Assembly (NCBI RefSeq): GCF_964656455.1 | Contig: NC_135719.1 | Span: 127,701,444 to 127,765,443, forward strand | Direction: 5' to 3' | Length of the DNA stretch: 64,000 bases | DNA from: Halichoerus grypus | Lineage: Eukaryota; Chordata; Mammalia; Carnivora; Phocidae | In this document: one piece after another, positions 42,908 through 55,185 of the stretch | Layout: each line of letters opens with the position of its first letter | How positions within the stretch are numbered: position 1 is the stretch's first letter | Program-made: the position numbers and the translations under genes | Notes under the pieces: generated by a model | What the model was told of the DNA's origin: nothing | What the model saw: only the letters and a program-made list of their open reading frames with translations | Databases searched by the model: none

Positions 42908-44439
42908 TTTGTCAGAAAATTAGCTTTTTCTGTACCAGACCCTGTGCTAATTTGGGGGACTCAGTGAAATACTGCACAGCACAAGTCCTAACAACCAGGG
43001 GGTTGGTCCATCTGGGGCTTCTGGACTGAATCTGGCCTTCAGAAGTATTCTGTTTGTCCCCCATACACATACTTTAAAACTTCTGAATTAGGTGCAGACA
43101 ATTCAAAATGGAGAGATGATAATAAAAATCTGGACTTCCCACTGCTTTTGAAAACCAGTAGAGCTGACAACACTGGGCCCACATTCTCCCATGGCGGCCA
43201 TCATCTAGCATGCAGTTTGTCACGTGGGAATGTGGGCCACAGACCCCACCACCCCCTGTTATGTCCAAACATGAGGATGTCACTGGTCATTCACTGCTGC
43301 AGTTGCACTGTTTTTCTTATGATAGAAGTAAAACTTATCATGTACCTAGGATGCTTTCAAAAGAAATCATAAGATAGGTCAAGGGAGCTGCATGATTTAA
43401 GAAAAATGAATGACATTTTTGCTTAAGAGCCAGGATTATTCTCATGTCCGACATGCGTCACTCATTTTGGTTATCTTCTTGGCCTCTGTAGGCATATGCG
43501 TTGGCAGCCCCTGGCGTGAAAAGGTAACCTCACAATGTGATAAGTGCCATGCTGGAGGTGAGCCCAAGATGCTTTGGAAGTACCAAGAAGAAGCACTTAA
43601 CCAGGCCTGGGAGTTCCGAGGATGCTTCCTGTAATGTCACCTGACCAGGGTCATGTGATATTAGTGGGTGAGGCCCAGAAGGACAGTGACAGAGGTTTGG
43701 GTGGTGGGTGGGGTTGGGGAGCTGTTTAAGCAGATGGAACAGCTTGAGAAAGGGCTCGTCTATGCCTGTTGACCTGCCTTTGGCCTTCTACCGTGACCCC
43801 TTCCCAGAGGGGCTGGTGTCTCTAGCTCTCGCATCACTGACAGACAAAAGATGACTGTACCCAGTCAATGACTGGACCCAGTCCTGGATCCATACACCAG
43901 CTGTACTCACATCCCCAGGTCTCCCTGACTCACCAGACACCCATGGACCCTGGGCACCACCCCTCAAAATCCCATCAACACAAGCTCTTAACAGAAGGAG
44001 TTTTCACACCCATCACCCAGTTACACATCAACAATAATATAGAGCTATTCCTTCAGATGAGGGGCTGAGGGTTTATCGTTTAAATCAGAGTCAGAGTCTG
44101 TGTGGCTGGTGGAATTTGACCCCCTCTGCAAAATAAACCACCCCTAAATACCTGTTCCTGACAAAGGCAAATTACATTTTTCCCAGGGCAATAAAGAGAA
44201 GACTCTAGAGGTGAGAGTGTTTCTCTGGGAAGAGTCCAGAAAAGTGGAGAGAGAAGGAATCTAGCACCTCTCAATTTGAGAATGGAAGTCTGTCTCAATG
44301 GGCAGGGCCAGGCTCCGCCCATAGGAAAAGTAATTTTGTTCATAGTGGGTAAATCCTGTGAATTTTTTTTTTTTTTTGGAGGGCATCCATCCAACAAAGG
44401 AACTAGCAGGTCTAGGTGTGACTGGTGGGAATGTCAACT
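42908..44439. other. Intergenic, no recognised feature
   Basis: Mixed unique sequence. Frames at 43074-43634 and 43868-44397 have no domain signature or splice support. Confidence 0.55.
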
Positions 44440-44454
44440 GAAAGTGAAGGACTT

Positions 44455-44648
44455 GGACACCTGGGTGGCTCAGTTGGTTAAGCGACTGCCTTCGGCTCAG
44501 GTCATGACCCCGGGGTCATGGGATCGAGTCCCACATAGGGCTTCCCTTGCCCTGTGGGGAGCCTGCTTCTCCCTTTCGTCTGCCTGCCACTCTCCCTGCT
44601 TGTGCTCTCTCTCTGTGAAATAAAAAAATAAAATCTTAAAAAAAAAAA
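44455..44648 (+). mobile_element. Can-SINE
   Basis: Flanked by AAAGTGAAGGACTTG / AAAGTGAAGGATTTG. Confidence 0.93.
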
Positions 44649-44794
44649 AAGTGAAGGATTTGAGTCTATCCTTGCTCACAGGCAGGAGTCCATTCCTACC
44701 AGGGGTCTGAGAGACTTGGTAGAGGCTGGGTGAGGGCTTGAGGATAGAAGAGACTTCCCTTGCTGAGTTCAAGGTCAAGTTCAACATCCAGTCA

Positions 44795-45575
44795 AGAACT
44801 CTGCTCCAAATCATGATAAGATACCAGTCGACACTCACTAGGGTGGCTATAATAAAACAGGCAGACAATGACAAGTATTAATGAGGATGCAGAGAAATTA
44901 GAACCCTCATACGTTGCTGGTGGGAATAAAGGGTGCAGCTACTTTGGAAAACAGTTTGGCAGTTCCTTAAAATGTTAAACATAGAATTACCTTATGACCC
45001 AGAAACTCCACTCTTAGGTATATACCCAAGAGAAATGAAAACATGTTCACACAGAAACCCGTACACAATGTTCATAGCAGCATTATTCATAAGAGTCAAC
45101 ATGTGGAAACAACCCAAATGTCCATCAGCTGATGAATGGATAAGCAAAATGTATTCCCATACAGTAGAATACCATTCAGCAGCAAGAAATGAAATAGCAG
45201 CACATGATACAACATATACGAACCCTGAAAACATTATACCAAGTGAGAGAAGCCCATCACAAAAGACTAGACATTATAATTCCATTTATATGAAATGTTC
45301 AGAACAGGCATGACCATAACAGCATGGGGTAGTGGTTGCCTGGAGCTAGGGCCAGGGTGGGGGGGACCAGCAGTGGGGACCAGGAAAGACCAGTGGGTTT
45401 CTTTTTACAATGTCAGATTGAGTTTCTTTTTACAATGTTGAAAAGGTCCTAAAATTAGATAGTGATGATGGTTGTATCACTCTGTGAATGTAATAAAAAC
45501 CACTGAAATGTACCCTTTGAAAGGGTGAATTTTATGGTATGTGAATTATATCTCAGTAAAGCTGTTATTAAAAAA
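44795..45575 (+). mobile_element. L1 3' end (ORF2 tail and 3' UTR)
   Basis: GATAAGATACCAGTCGACAC, AACCCTCATACGTTGCTGGT, CAGCAGCAAGAAATGAAATA and an ATCTCAGTAAAGCTGTT end. The 126-codon frame at 44933-45313 is ORF2-tail text. Confidence 0.88.
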
Positions 45576-45725
45576 GAGATCTCTGAGTTTCCTGAGACCC
45601 CCCTCTGAGATAACTGGAAGCCACAATGGACTTGCAGCCTTTTTTTTTTTTTTTAATTCTCGAGCCTCTCTTTATTTATTAACTCTGTATCTGCTGATTG
45701 CCTTAAGACATTTTTCTTTTCTTTT

Positions 45726-45893
45726 CTTTTTTTTTTAAAGATTTTTTTTTAATTTTTTGACAGAGAGAGAGACAGCGAGAGAGGGAACACAAGCAAGGGG
45801 AGTGGGAGAGGGAGAAGCAGGCTTCCCCCTGAGCAGGGAGCAGGACCTGAGCCCAAGGCAGCCGCTTAACGACTGAGCCATCCAGGCGCCCCC
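45726..45893 (-). mobile_element. Can-SINE with an internal deletion
   Basis: GAGCAGGGAGCAGGACCTGA joins body to head, so about 40 bases containing the B-box side are missing. Confidence 0.9.
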
Positions 45894-45924
45894 AGCAAGA
45901 CCCTTTTCTAATGGGTATGCATGA

Positions 45925-46200
45925 GCCCTGAAGGCGGACTCCTGGCTTTACCACTAGTGTGATATTGAACAAGTTAGTTAACCTCTTGACTTCAGTCTCC
46001 CCATTTGACAAGAGGTATTAATTGTACCTTCTTCATAGGTTAAGTGTGAAATATGTGATTAATACATGAAGCCTATTTAGAAAAGTACCTGTCACATAGT
46101 TAACATCCGTATGTATGTGTAATCATTATTTATATATTAAAACCCTAGACCAGTATTTAGCACATGGTAAGTGCCCTATAAGGATTACCTATTAACATTA
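45925..46200 (+). mobile_element. MIR SINE
   Basis: TGATATTGAACAAGTTAGTT, AACCTCTTGACTTCAGTCTC and GTACCTGTCACATAGTTAAC. Confidence 0.75.
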
Positions 46201-46229
46201 CTGTATTTTTAGTAGACAGGGCAAGGGCT

Positions 46230-47405
46230 GACTTGTCTGAGACTTTAGTGTTCTGCCACTGATGACCATTTGAGCTGCTTACAATTTGGAGTTAGTAACG
46301 AACAATATGGCCTTGAGTATTGGTGTATTACTTTCTCTAGGGTATATATACTTAGGAATGGGTGGCTGAGTCATGGGGTATGCAGATCTTCCTGTTTCTG
46401 GATAATGCCAAACCAGGGTCAAAGTGGTTGATTCAGTTTATAGCCTCACCTCCAACACTTAGAAGTCTCATCTTATAAAATTTTATATCTGTTTTGTAAT
46501 GATGGCATCGATTTTAATTTGCATTTCCCTGATTAGTGATGAGGGGAGTGCCTTGGATTTCCTCTTTTGTGAAGTTCCTGTGCAAGTCTCTTGTCCCTTT
46601 CTGACCAGGTTGTGTGTCTTTTTTTTTTTTTTTAAGATTTTATTTATTTATTTGAGAGAGAGAGAGCAGGGGGAGTGGGGGACAGAGGAAGAGGGACAAG
46701 CAGACTCCCTGCCGAGTGGGGAGCCCGATGCGGAGCTCAATCCCAGGACCCTGAGATCATGACCTGAGCCACAGACAGACGCTTAACCGACGGAGCCACC
46801 CAGGCACCCCTATGTGTCTTTTTCTTGTCAATTTGTGGGAATTCTTCATGTGGTTTGGAAACTAGTCCTTTGTCCATTACATGTACTTCTGGTTCTCTGC
46901 TTGTCTTTTTGCTCCAACATGATATCTTTTGATGAACAATTTTGATTATTAAGCAAATTTATGAATCTTTTCTATTCTGATTAGTGCTCTTTGTGTGTTG
47001 TCTAAGAAATTCTTCTCTGTCCCAAGGTCTTGAACATGCTTTCCTGTATTCTCTTGTAAAAGCTTTTTAGTTTTTCCTTTTACACTTGGGCCAATTCCAC
47101 CTGGAACTGACTACTGTGCATGAGGTGAAATAGGAGCGTAATTTCAATTTTTTCTACATGGATGCTCAATTGTACCAGTACCGTTTATTAAAAAGTCCGC
47201 TCTTTCCTCATGGATCTGCTGGCCACCTCTGCCATGTAACAAATGTCCGTATGTGTAGATCTGTTTGGGGGCTCTTTATTCTGTTCCTCTTACAACTGGT
47301 CCTCTCACCTTGCTCTGCTTATTCAATAGCCTCAGAAATATTTCTCTTGGCTCTTTACCTTGAGAATCAGCTTATCAAGTTCTACCCCCCAAAAATTAAA
47401 AAATA
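46230..47405 (-). mobile_element. L1 ORF2/3' region, reverse, split by a SINE
   Basis: TTGCATTTCCCTGATTAGTG, AACTAGTCCTTTGTCCATTA, CTCTTGTAAAAGCTTTTTAG and a TTTTTCTACATGGATGCTCA block: reverse L1 phrases. Confidence 0.8.
46619..46810 (-). mobile_element. Can-SINE inside L1
   Basis: Reverse copy; TGTGTCTTTTT repeated on both sides. Confidence 0.93.
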
Positions 47406-47844
47406 AAAAGTAAATAAAACTGTTCCCAATCTGTGTACATCTCAAGGTCTAACTGGAGGGTCGTGGGCAGGAACTGTCTTTTTCCACCTGGAAGTGAATG
47501 AAGAAGCATGTAGATTTAGTTGCCTCTCTTTTATTGGCTAGCTATCTTATCCCAGGCACATCAGTATGGGGTTGAAAACAACAGAGAGAGAAGGGCAGAG
47601 CCGAGGGAGTTGCTAAGGATAGAGTCAGGTGGTGTTTTCTACTGTTGTCGCAGCTTTATCAGTTTGACTTGGGATTTCTTTGGGATGCAACCAAAAACAT
47701 CCTAACTTATCTTAAATACAGCTTGAATGCAGAAGCAAGTAAAAAAAGCCTTTTCATGAAAAGGTAAACAGCTGTCACAAAAGCTATGAATTTTTTTTTC
47801 CATAGGAAGGTAGTATGTAATGCTAATGCTAACGATGATATGTT
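47406..47844. other. Intergenic, no recognised feature
   Basis: No gene or nameable repeat. Confidence 0.5.
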
Positions 47845-48045
47845 ATAGCTAAGATTTACTAAGCCAGGCACTGTGCTAAGAAATGTACAGGTAATATATC
47901 ATTACATTTATGATCTTACTCAATGGCCATGACCTCCCAATGTTACTCTTTTTCCAGATCCAGAGAAGTAAAGTAACTCTCACAATGTCACAGAGCTAAT
48001 AGGATTCAAAGATAGGCCCATTGGGCTCCAACACACTCATCAATG
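47845..48045 (-). mobile_element. MIR SINE
   Basis: AGCCAGGCACTGTGCTAAGA, CAGAGAAGTAAAGTAACTC and CAATGTCACAGAGCTAATAG. Confidence 0.8.
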
Positions 48046-48109
48046 ATTCTTTTGAACTAGAATTCCTTAAGAAATAAGGAAAAATAAAAGCTTCCAGAAG
48101 AATAAGGTT

Positions 48110-48572
48110 TTGGAGAAAGGGGAATTCTACCTCACTCCTGGCAGAAACATAAATGGATATAACCTTTCTAGAGAACAGTTTGGCAGTGTGTATTAACTAC
48201 CTGAAAATATTTATATTTCTTTAACTACTAGTTCTACTTTTAAAAAATGAGTGGGACCCCCAAATAAAGATCTTCAAGGATGTTCAGAGCAGCAAAATTT
48301 TTAGTTAGCAACATTTAGTTTTGACTAAATGTTAGGAACTAAAATACTATTGCAACTATTAAGACTAATAATGTAGAATTTTTAATGACAAGGAAAAATA
48401 TACTATCTTAAGTGAAAGAAGTAGATTATAAAACAATATGCACAGCAGGATTCCTAATGTATTATTTAAAAGGCAAGAAGGGTATACCGTAAATTGATAG
48501 TGGTGATTATCTCTGCGGGATGAGATTATGGATAATTTAAATTTTCTTCTTTTACTTTTCTGAAATTTTCAA
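48110..48572 (+). mobile_element. L1ME-type 3' fragment
   Basis: CTAGAGAACAGTTTGGCAGT, TTAAGTGAAAGAAGTAGATT and a TTACTTTTCTGAAATTTTC end. Confidence 0.72.
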
Positions 48573-48584
48573 GTTTCAACCATG

Positions 48585-49995
48585 AATATGCAGAACACTT
48601 TATTTATAAAAATCTCAAACATATTCAAAAGTAGAGAGAACAGAAAAATGAACCTGATGAATTCACCACCAGCTTTAACATTTTTCAACACAGGGCCAAT
48701 CTTGCCCATGGTACTCCTTCCCACTCCCTCCCCCAGGTTATTTTGAAGCAAATCTCAAACATCATATTTTATTTGCAAAAATTTCAGTGCTCTTCTCTAA
48801 AAGATATGGTCCTTTCTAAAAACCACAACCACAGTACCATTATCACACCTACATTTAAAAAATAACAAATTCTTCAATATCTTCAAATATCTATCTCGTC
48901 TATTTTGGCATTTCTCTGATTGTCTTAAACATTTTGTTTTGTATCTTTCTTGCGTGTTCTTGGTTTTGCTTTTTTAATATATGTATATATTGCATACTTG
49001 AATAAAGGTCCAAGTAAAGTTTATCCGTTGTGACTGGTTGATGTGTCTCATATCTCTTTTACCTGTAGGTTCCCTCTTTCCTGCTCCAACTCTTTTTTTA
49101 AATTTTTTTTTAAAGATTTTATTTATTTATTTGAGAGAGAGAATGAGAGAGAGAGAGCATGAGAGGGTCAGAGGGAGAAGCAGACTCCCTGCTGAGCAGG
49201 GAGCCCAATGCGGGACTCGATCCCGGGACTCCAGGATCATGACCTGAGCTGAAGGCAGTCGCTTAACCAACTGAGCCACCCAGGCGCCCCATCCTGCTCC
49301 AACTCTTTTTTTTTTTTTCATGCAATATTTTGTTGAAGAAATCAGATCATTTGCCTCCTAGGGTTTCCTATAGCCTTGATTTTGCATCTTTGTGATGGTC
49401 TTCTTCCTTTGTTTCTTATAAATTCTTCATTATATCTAGAAGCTTGATCAGATATAAGGTTTTGTTTGCCTTTGTTTTTGTTGTGGGGTTAGGGGAGGTA
49501 CAGAGCAACTTCACAGATGGTGGTGTTTACTCCTATCAGGAAAATTCAAAGTCTGGTGGACTTTCTTGTGATATTAGCAGACATTACCATTGCTACACCC
49601 ATAAATCATTAGGAATTGCAGATTGGTGATGTTCTCTCATTCCTTTTTCACTTATTAGCTGGCATACTTCTGTAAAAGAGAATTTCACAAAGGAAAAAGA
49701 GAATGAATGCCTGATTCTTTCTTTTTAATGACCCGTTTTAAAAATAATTAGGTGGTTTTCTAGCATTCTTTGGAAATGACTTAAATTTTTGTTTTGTTTT
49801 GGAGTACCATTATAAACTCCCAGAGGTAAAGATCCTTGACGTGCTTCAATCCATTGATAATCAGATTGTCCTACACTTTTGCAAGTGGGAGGCTCTTCAT
49901 GTCAACTTCTGAGTTCTTCTGACCCAACCCTAGTAGTCTTTGATAACTTCCATGCTTTTTGGTATGACAAGATATTTCAGGATCCTCTTATACAT
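48585..49995 (-). mobile_element. L1ME 3' UTR, reverse, split by a SINE
   Basis: TTTGAAGCAAATCTCAAACA, TCAGTGCTCTTCTCTAAAAG, CCACAGTACCATTATCACAC; the part after the SINE is more diverged. Confidence 0.7.
49097..49291 (-). mobile_element. Can-SINE
   Basis: Flanked by TCCTGCTCCAACTCTTTTTT on both sides (from 49079 and from 49292). Confidence 0.95.
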
Positions 49996-50504
49996 TTCCA
50001 TCCCCAGGTCTGGAATGAGTCTCTAAGAAGCCTCAATTTCTTTTAGTGGGACAATCTGTGTCCTAGGAGGTGGTGAATAAATGATTATTTTTAAAGATTT
50101 TATTTATTTATTTGACAGAGAGAGACACAGCGAGAGAGGGAACACAAGCAGGAGGAGTGGGAGAGGGAGAAGCAGGCTTCCTGCTGAGCAGGGAGGCACC
50201 CCAATAAATGATTTTTAATAAAAGGAATAGCAGACACTGGATGGTGCATAACAGTACAAAATGAATAAAATTATAACAGTGTCACAGCCCAGAACCCCTT
50301 TAGAGAAAGAGACATGGGGCCACACAACTCAACATGAATATCCACACCATATGACAGACGTGACTCCCAGTCACCCAGAAAACTTAAACTCTGTTCAGCA
50401 AACTTATTTTACAAGGAAGTGTAAAACTTTAAAAAGACTGTATGTGTGGATAAGCCCTAGTTATCTGGAAAATTAATGTAGATAGATTGTTTAATTCACC
50501 TCAA
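49996..50504. other. Intergenic, contains one deleted SINE
   Basis: Apart from the SINE at 50090-50203 nothing was recognised. Confidence 0.5.
50090..50203 (-). mobile_element. Can-SINE with a large internal deletion
   Basis: Poly-A side and body are intact, then GAGCAGGGAGGCACCCC joins straight to the last 8 bases of the head. Flanks AATAAATGATT are kept, so the loss followed insertion. Confidence 0.9.
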
Positions 50505-50660
50505 CAGTGGTTCTCAGGCTTATGCCGAGACTAGAATCATTTAGGGAGCTTGTCAAAATACCGATTTCTGGGCCCTACTCCAGACCATCTGAATCCAGGG
50601 AGGAGGGATTGGAATTTGTATATTAAGAAGACTTCCAAGTGATCTGGAAGCAGGTGGTCG
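50505..50660 (+). mobile_element. hAT-type MER fragment
   Basis: CAGTGGTTCTCAGGCTTATG, AGAATCATTTAGGGAGCTTG, GGGCCCTACTCCAGACCATC. Confidence 0.65.
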
Positions 50661-50687
50661 TAAAAGCTACCCTGTGGTGAACTCCGC

Positions 50688-50724
50688 CAGATAGATAGAC
50701 GACAGACAGACAGACAGACAGATA
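50688..50724 (+). repeat. GATA/CAGA tetranucleotide repeat
   Basis: AGATAGATAGACGACAGACA followed by repeated GACA and GATA units. Confidence 0.9.
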
Positions 50725-50768
50725 AAGTAAGGGGAGGAGGAGAGATGCCTTTAAAGAGTACACATTGG

Positions 50769-50979
50769 TGTGGCACCTGGGTGGCTCAGTTGTTAAGCGT
50801 CTGCCTTCGGCTCAGGTCATGATCCCAGGGTTCTGGGATCAAGCCCTGCATCGGGCTCCCTGCTCCGCGGGAAGCCTGCTTCTCCCTCTCCCACTCCCCC
50901 TGCTTGTGTTCCCTCTCTTGCTGTGTCTCTCTCTGTCAAATAAATAAACAAAATCTTTAAAAAAAAATAAATAAAAAAT
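50769..50979 (+). mobile_element. Can-SINE, young-looking
   Basis: Exact 16-bp duplications AAAGAGTACACATTGG at 50753-50768 and 50980-50995. Confidence 0.96.
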
Positions 50980-51421
50980 AAAGAGTACACATTGGAGCAT
51001 ACTTTTGGGAACCAAATCACATTAAAAAAAAATCTAGTGATTCTCTTTTTCTGATTTCAAAAGGATTCTGTTCTCTGTGAAAATTTGAAATATAGAAAAA
51101 CAAACAGAAGAAAATAACCACCTGCAATCCTATTCCCCAGACATAATGTCCATTAAGTTGATGTATAGCCTTCCAGACTTCTTAAGGGCATTTCAATTGC
51201 TCTTTTTTGCTAGCAGACACCATCACTGACTTGCCTGGGGGCTCTCAGCTAGTAAGTGGGAGAGTCCACACTGGAACCCAGCTGCTGAATCCTGAACTTC
51301 ATCATGTTCCAATCGAACAGAAACAGAGGAGCTTGCTGCCTGCCCTCGGCTCCCCCTGCTCCCCTCCCGCCCAGCATTACTTTACACATGTCTATATTGC
51401 ATTTTAAAAATTGACTGCAAA

Positions 51422-51624
51422 GGGCGCCTGGGTGGCTCAGTTGGTTAAGCGACTGCCTTCGGCTCAGGTCATGATCCTGGAGTCCCTGGATCGAGTCCCG
51501 CATCGGGCTCCCTGCTCGGCAGGGAGCCTGCTTCTCCCTCTGACCCTCCCCCCTCTCATGTGCTCTGTCTCTCTCATTCTCTCTGTCTCAAATAAATAAA
51601 TAAAATATTTAAAAAAAAAAAAAA
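51422..51624 (+). mobile_element. Can-SINE, young-looking
   Basis: Exact 16-bp duplications AAAAATTGACTGCAAA at 51406-51421 and 51625-51640; long pure A-tail. Confidence 0.96.
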
Positions 51625-51640
51625 AAAAATTGACTGCAAA

Positions 51641-53271
51641 ATTAAAAAACAATAATCTGTGTCTACCATCCGGCTGTGCGCTTCTCAGCAGGGCAGGAAA
51701 ATCATATTATTTGTATCAGTATCCTCAAAACAAGACCTGGTGCTTAATAGTGGCTCAGTACCTGGGACAGGGTAGACACCCAACAACTGTTTCTTCCAGG
51801 CACAATTAGGTCTCCATGGCCTCTAGTGGAACTGCACTTCAGGTGTCCTAGATTTTCCCGGACTGACCTGGTTTTCTCCCAAAGAAACAGTTTGTAGCAT
51901 CCCAGAATTTGAGAAACAGGATACTTTCCTGAAAGCGCGATATGGGAATGGGTGAAGGTGTAACCTTCCAGACATTTCCTAATGAAGCAGCGCCCTTCCG
52001 CCCTGTTAATTTTCTGGAGGATGGGGAGCTGTCAGCGGCCAACACTCCCAGGAGCTGAGTGATGGGGATACTGGCCTGGTAAAGGGGACCTGGGCAGAAC
52101 TCAAAGCGTGTGTACTACACCACATAAAATTGTCTAGTGCACACCAGGGGCACCTGTACCATAGTTGGGAAGGTCCCGGTGTAGAGGATGGGGTAGTGAA
52201 AGCAGTATTTTAGGTGGTGGTTTATGGAATGTCTGTGAGGGGGAGGAGTCTGGAGGAAGGGGGACCAGATGGAAGTCTGTGGAAAAGTCTAGACGTGGGG
52301 ATGCATGGGAAGCTTGACAATGCTTGTGGTGACAGGAATGGTGAGGAAGGGTAAGAAAGGAAGGGTATGTAGAAGGAAGTGTCAATAGCCTGACTTAGGT
52401 GGGATTGAGGAGAAAGAAGGGAAGAGGAACCTGGGGACCCGGGAGAAAAGCAGTACCAGGGCAGGCAGAGAGATTCAGGGCGAGGATGCTAGCTTGGTCC
52501 TTCCGTCAAGACCAAGAGAGCAATTCCCTAACACGAATGTTGGTGGGACTAGCTTCTCCTTTGCTTTTGTCCAGGGTATCCCTTGTTAAAGATAAGGACT
52601 TGCTGCTCAGATTTCAGCAAAAGGGGCATGAGAGGTGGAGGACAAAGCCCACGTGCCTCTTCCTCCCACAGAAACACCAACCCACCCACCTGCCCCATCA
52701 GCAGGGGCTTGGGGGAAGCTGCAAGACCCTTTCCTCTTTCAGGATCAAATTCGCCCTCGACATGAGTCACGTTTCCAATTGTCTTTCTTTTCTGATAAGG
52801 GGGTCCTCACTGGCTCCGCTGCCCTCCTTCCTTGGCAACAGATCGGTGGTGTGAGATTTAATTTCTCAAGAAAACTAAAAGAGACACAAAGATCCTCAGG
52901 CTCTATCTCACATAAGCCAAGAACTTCTTTGGGTGTAGAGGGTCAGTGCAGACAAAGGCACTCTGATCGCTTGTGACAGTTTCTCTCTCTAATTATAGAA
53001 AGTATTTAACTATTGTTCTGTAATTGCTTGCTGCAGTTAGGTTTGAGCATTGTATTTTTTTTTTTTTTTTGCTTTTGTTTTTTGTTTTGACGAAAGCCTG
53101 CTTTCTGATGAGTTTTTTTTTTCTTCTTTTTTTCCTGCCTTGGTCCACTGCCATACCAGTCCCTGGCTATTCCTCTACATAACGGAAGGAGGTGGTATGG
53201 TCTTTCTGGAGAAGCCACTTTACCTCATCAAATTGTTTCCGTGGCTTCCCCACCCCTTCCAGTCGCTTAAT
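51641..53271. other. Intergenic, unique sequence
   Basis: No repeat I can name. The 151-codon frame at 52399-52854 is low-complexity Arg/Lys/Ser/Leu text without a domain; T-rich tracts occur at 53055-53135. Confidence 0.5.
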
Positions 53272-53500
53272 AGAGAAAGGGAATTAACATTTGTTGAGCA
53301 TCTACTTAGTATTTGCCCGGCATTGTACTAAGCCCTTGCATAGGCTGTTTTATTCAATCCTTATAGCTAGCTTGAGAGGAGGTATTATTATCCCCAATTT
53401 ACAGAAGAAGGATCTAAGGCGCAGGAAGGCCAGAGCCAGTCAGGAGCTGAGCCAAGATTCAAACCCAGGGCTGTCAGACTCCATGTTCCTCTCTTTCAGA
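53272..53500 (-). mobile_element. MIR SINE
   Basis: TTAACATTTGTTGAGCATCT, GGCATTGTACTAAGCCCTTG, CCCCAATTTACAGAAGAAGG, CAAACCCAGGGCTGTCAGAC. Confidence 0.9.
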
Positions 53501-53508
53501 GACAAAAA

Positions 53509-53517
<9 letters not shown>

Positions 53518-53543
<26 letters not shown>

Positions 53544-53727
53544 TTTTATTTATTTATTTGACAGAGAGAGAGGTAGCGAGAGCAGGAACACAAGCAGGGG
53601 GAGTGGGAGAGGGAGAAGCAGGCCTCCCGCCGAGCAGGGAGCCCGATGTGGGACTCGATCCCAGGACCCTGGGATCATGACCTGAGCCGAAGGCAGACGC
53701 TTAACGACTGAGCCACCCAGGCGCCCC
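53518..53727 (-). mobile_element. Can-SINE, young-looking
   Basis: Near-consensus reverse copy; flanks AAAAAGGATTTTT on both sides; T-run of more than 20. Confidence 0.95.
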
Positions 53728-54299
53728 AAAAAGGATTTTTTATAGACGGGCTAATAGAATACTGCTGCTGCTGCACCTAGCACTGTGGGGGAATTGGGGA
53801 ATCCTGCTTCCTTACCCTGAAAGTGCCGATCTCTAGGTCCCCAGCTAGTGGAAGGGCTTGGTGGGGAAGCCTGCAGGACTCCGATAGGAGGGGGGATTCC
53901 TGTGTTGTGGGGTTCCTGTGTTGAGGTCTGGGACTCCTGGGGCATGGAGAAATTTCTGATATCACGGCAGCAATGACAAGGAGGGAAACCACCTCCTCCC
54001 CACCAACGGGGGCTGCAGCAGTCAGGGTCCTACAGGGAATAGACGCAAGTTCAACGCAGTGTTGCATGAATGAACTGCTTAGAGGAGGCACAGGCAGTTA
54101 GGGGACCTACCAAGTGGTGAGGAAGCAGCTGGGCGCTAGCACAGCCAAAAGCTGTCACTGCTCCCGGGTCTGAGGGGGTGCGGTGTGGGTGTTCCTGCAG
54201 CCCAGTGAGAGCTGGCGCTGGGCAGCAGGAAGGCAGCCTCTGCTGGAATGCAGACCCAAAGGGCAGGAGCACGCACAGGAAGTGGTGTATGTGTGTGTG

Positions 54300-54346
<47 letters not shown>

Positions 54347-54954
54347 AGATATCTGAGCCTCTATCTCCCTGGGCTTCCCTGTCTCCTGCCCGTGCTTACC
54401 AGTGGCCAAACCGAACTGTAAGCTAGAGGACAGAGGAGCCCCAGGGATGCAGCCTGTGCTGGTCAGTCTCCTGGGCAGAGGGCAGGACAGAGAAGGGTGG
54501 AAAGAGGACCTCCAGCAGGGTACAGAGGATATTCAGCCCAGCAGCTTGCTCAACTGTGCCCTCGATGTCAGTCTAGGGAGGTTGGACATTGCTTACAGAC
54601 ACAAAGAATCGTGGAATGGAAATGCTGGAAGAGTCTTAGAGTTCTGCCCATAAAACTCCTTTACTTTATAAAAGAGGATCCTGAATCCCAGGGAGGAAAA
54701 ATGACTGGTCCAAGGTCCAAGGTCAGTAGCCAACTAGTAGCATAGGCAGGACTGGAACCAGCTAACCAAACTCCCAATCCAGCCTGCCTCTTAACTGGGA
54801 GCTGTGGTCGATTAGTGGTTGATAATAAAGCTGAGCCAGCTTGCCTATTTCCTGTTAAAACCGCTCAGAAACCTCAGGGCCATAGTTTACTTTGGCTCCA
54901 GACATTTGCCTCAGATGATTCCCTTTAAATACACCTATGATCAGTGTGGGCTGC
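53728..54954. other. Intergenic with a compound microsatellite
   Basis: Unique, fairly GC-rich sequence. (TG)n(AG)n at about 54284-54344. A MIR-like relic may lie at 54600-54780. No gene supported. Confidence 0.5.
54284..54344 (+). repeat. Compound microsatellite (TG)n(AG)n
   Basis: TGTGTGTGTG interrupted by CA, followed by about 15 AG units. Confidence 0.95.
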
Positions 54955-55185
54955 TCATTCCAGAGCGTGGGCTCTGGAGCCAGACTCATGGGACAGAATT
55001 CCAGCTATGCCCTTACTGAGTGATCTTGGACAAGCTGCTTGACTTCTGTGCCTTAGTTTGCTCAGCTATAAAATGGGGATAATAATGGTATCTATCTCAT
55101 ATATTGTGAAAGTTATATGAGAAAATATACTTAAAGCACTTAGACTAGCATCTGGCAATAAGTGCTTGATAAATGATACCATATC
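54955..55185 (+). mobile_element. MIR SINE
   Basis: GGGCTCTGGAGCCAGACTCA, CAGCTATAAAATGGGGATAA and TAAGTGCTTGATAAATGATA. Confidence 0.88.

Noticed and set aside
52399..52854. 151-codon plus-strand frame, the longest outside repeats
   Set aside because: No recognisable domain, no flanking splice sites that extend it and overlapping frames on both strands; treated as chance.
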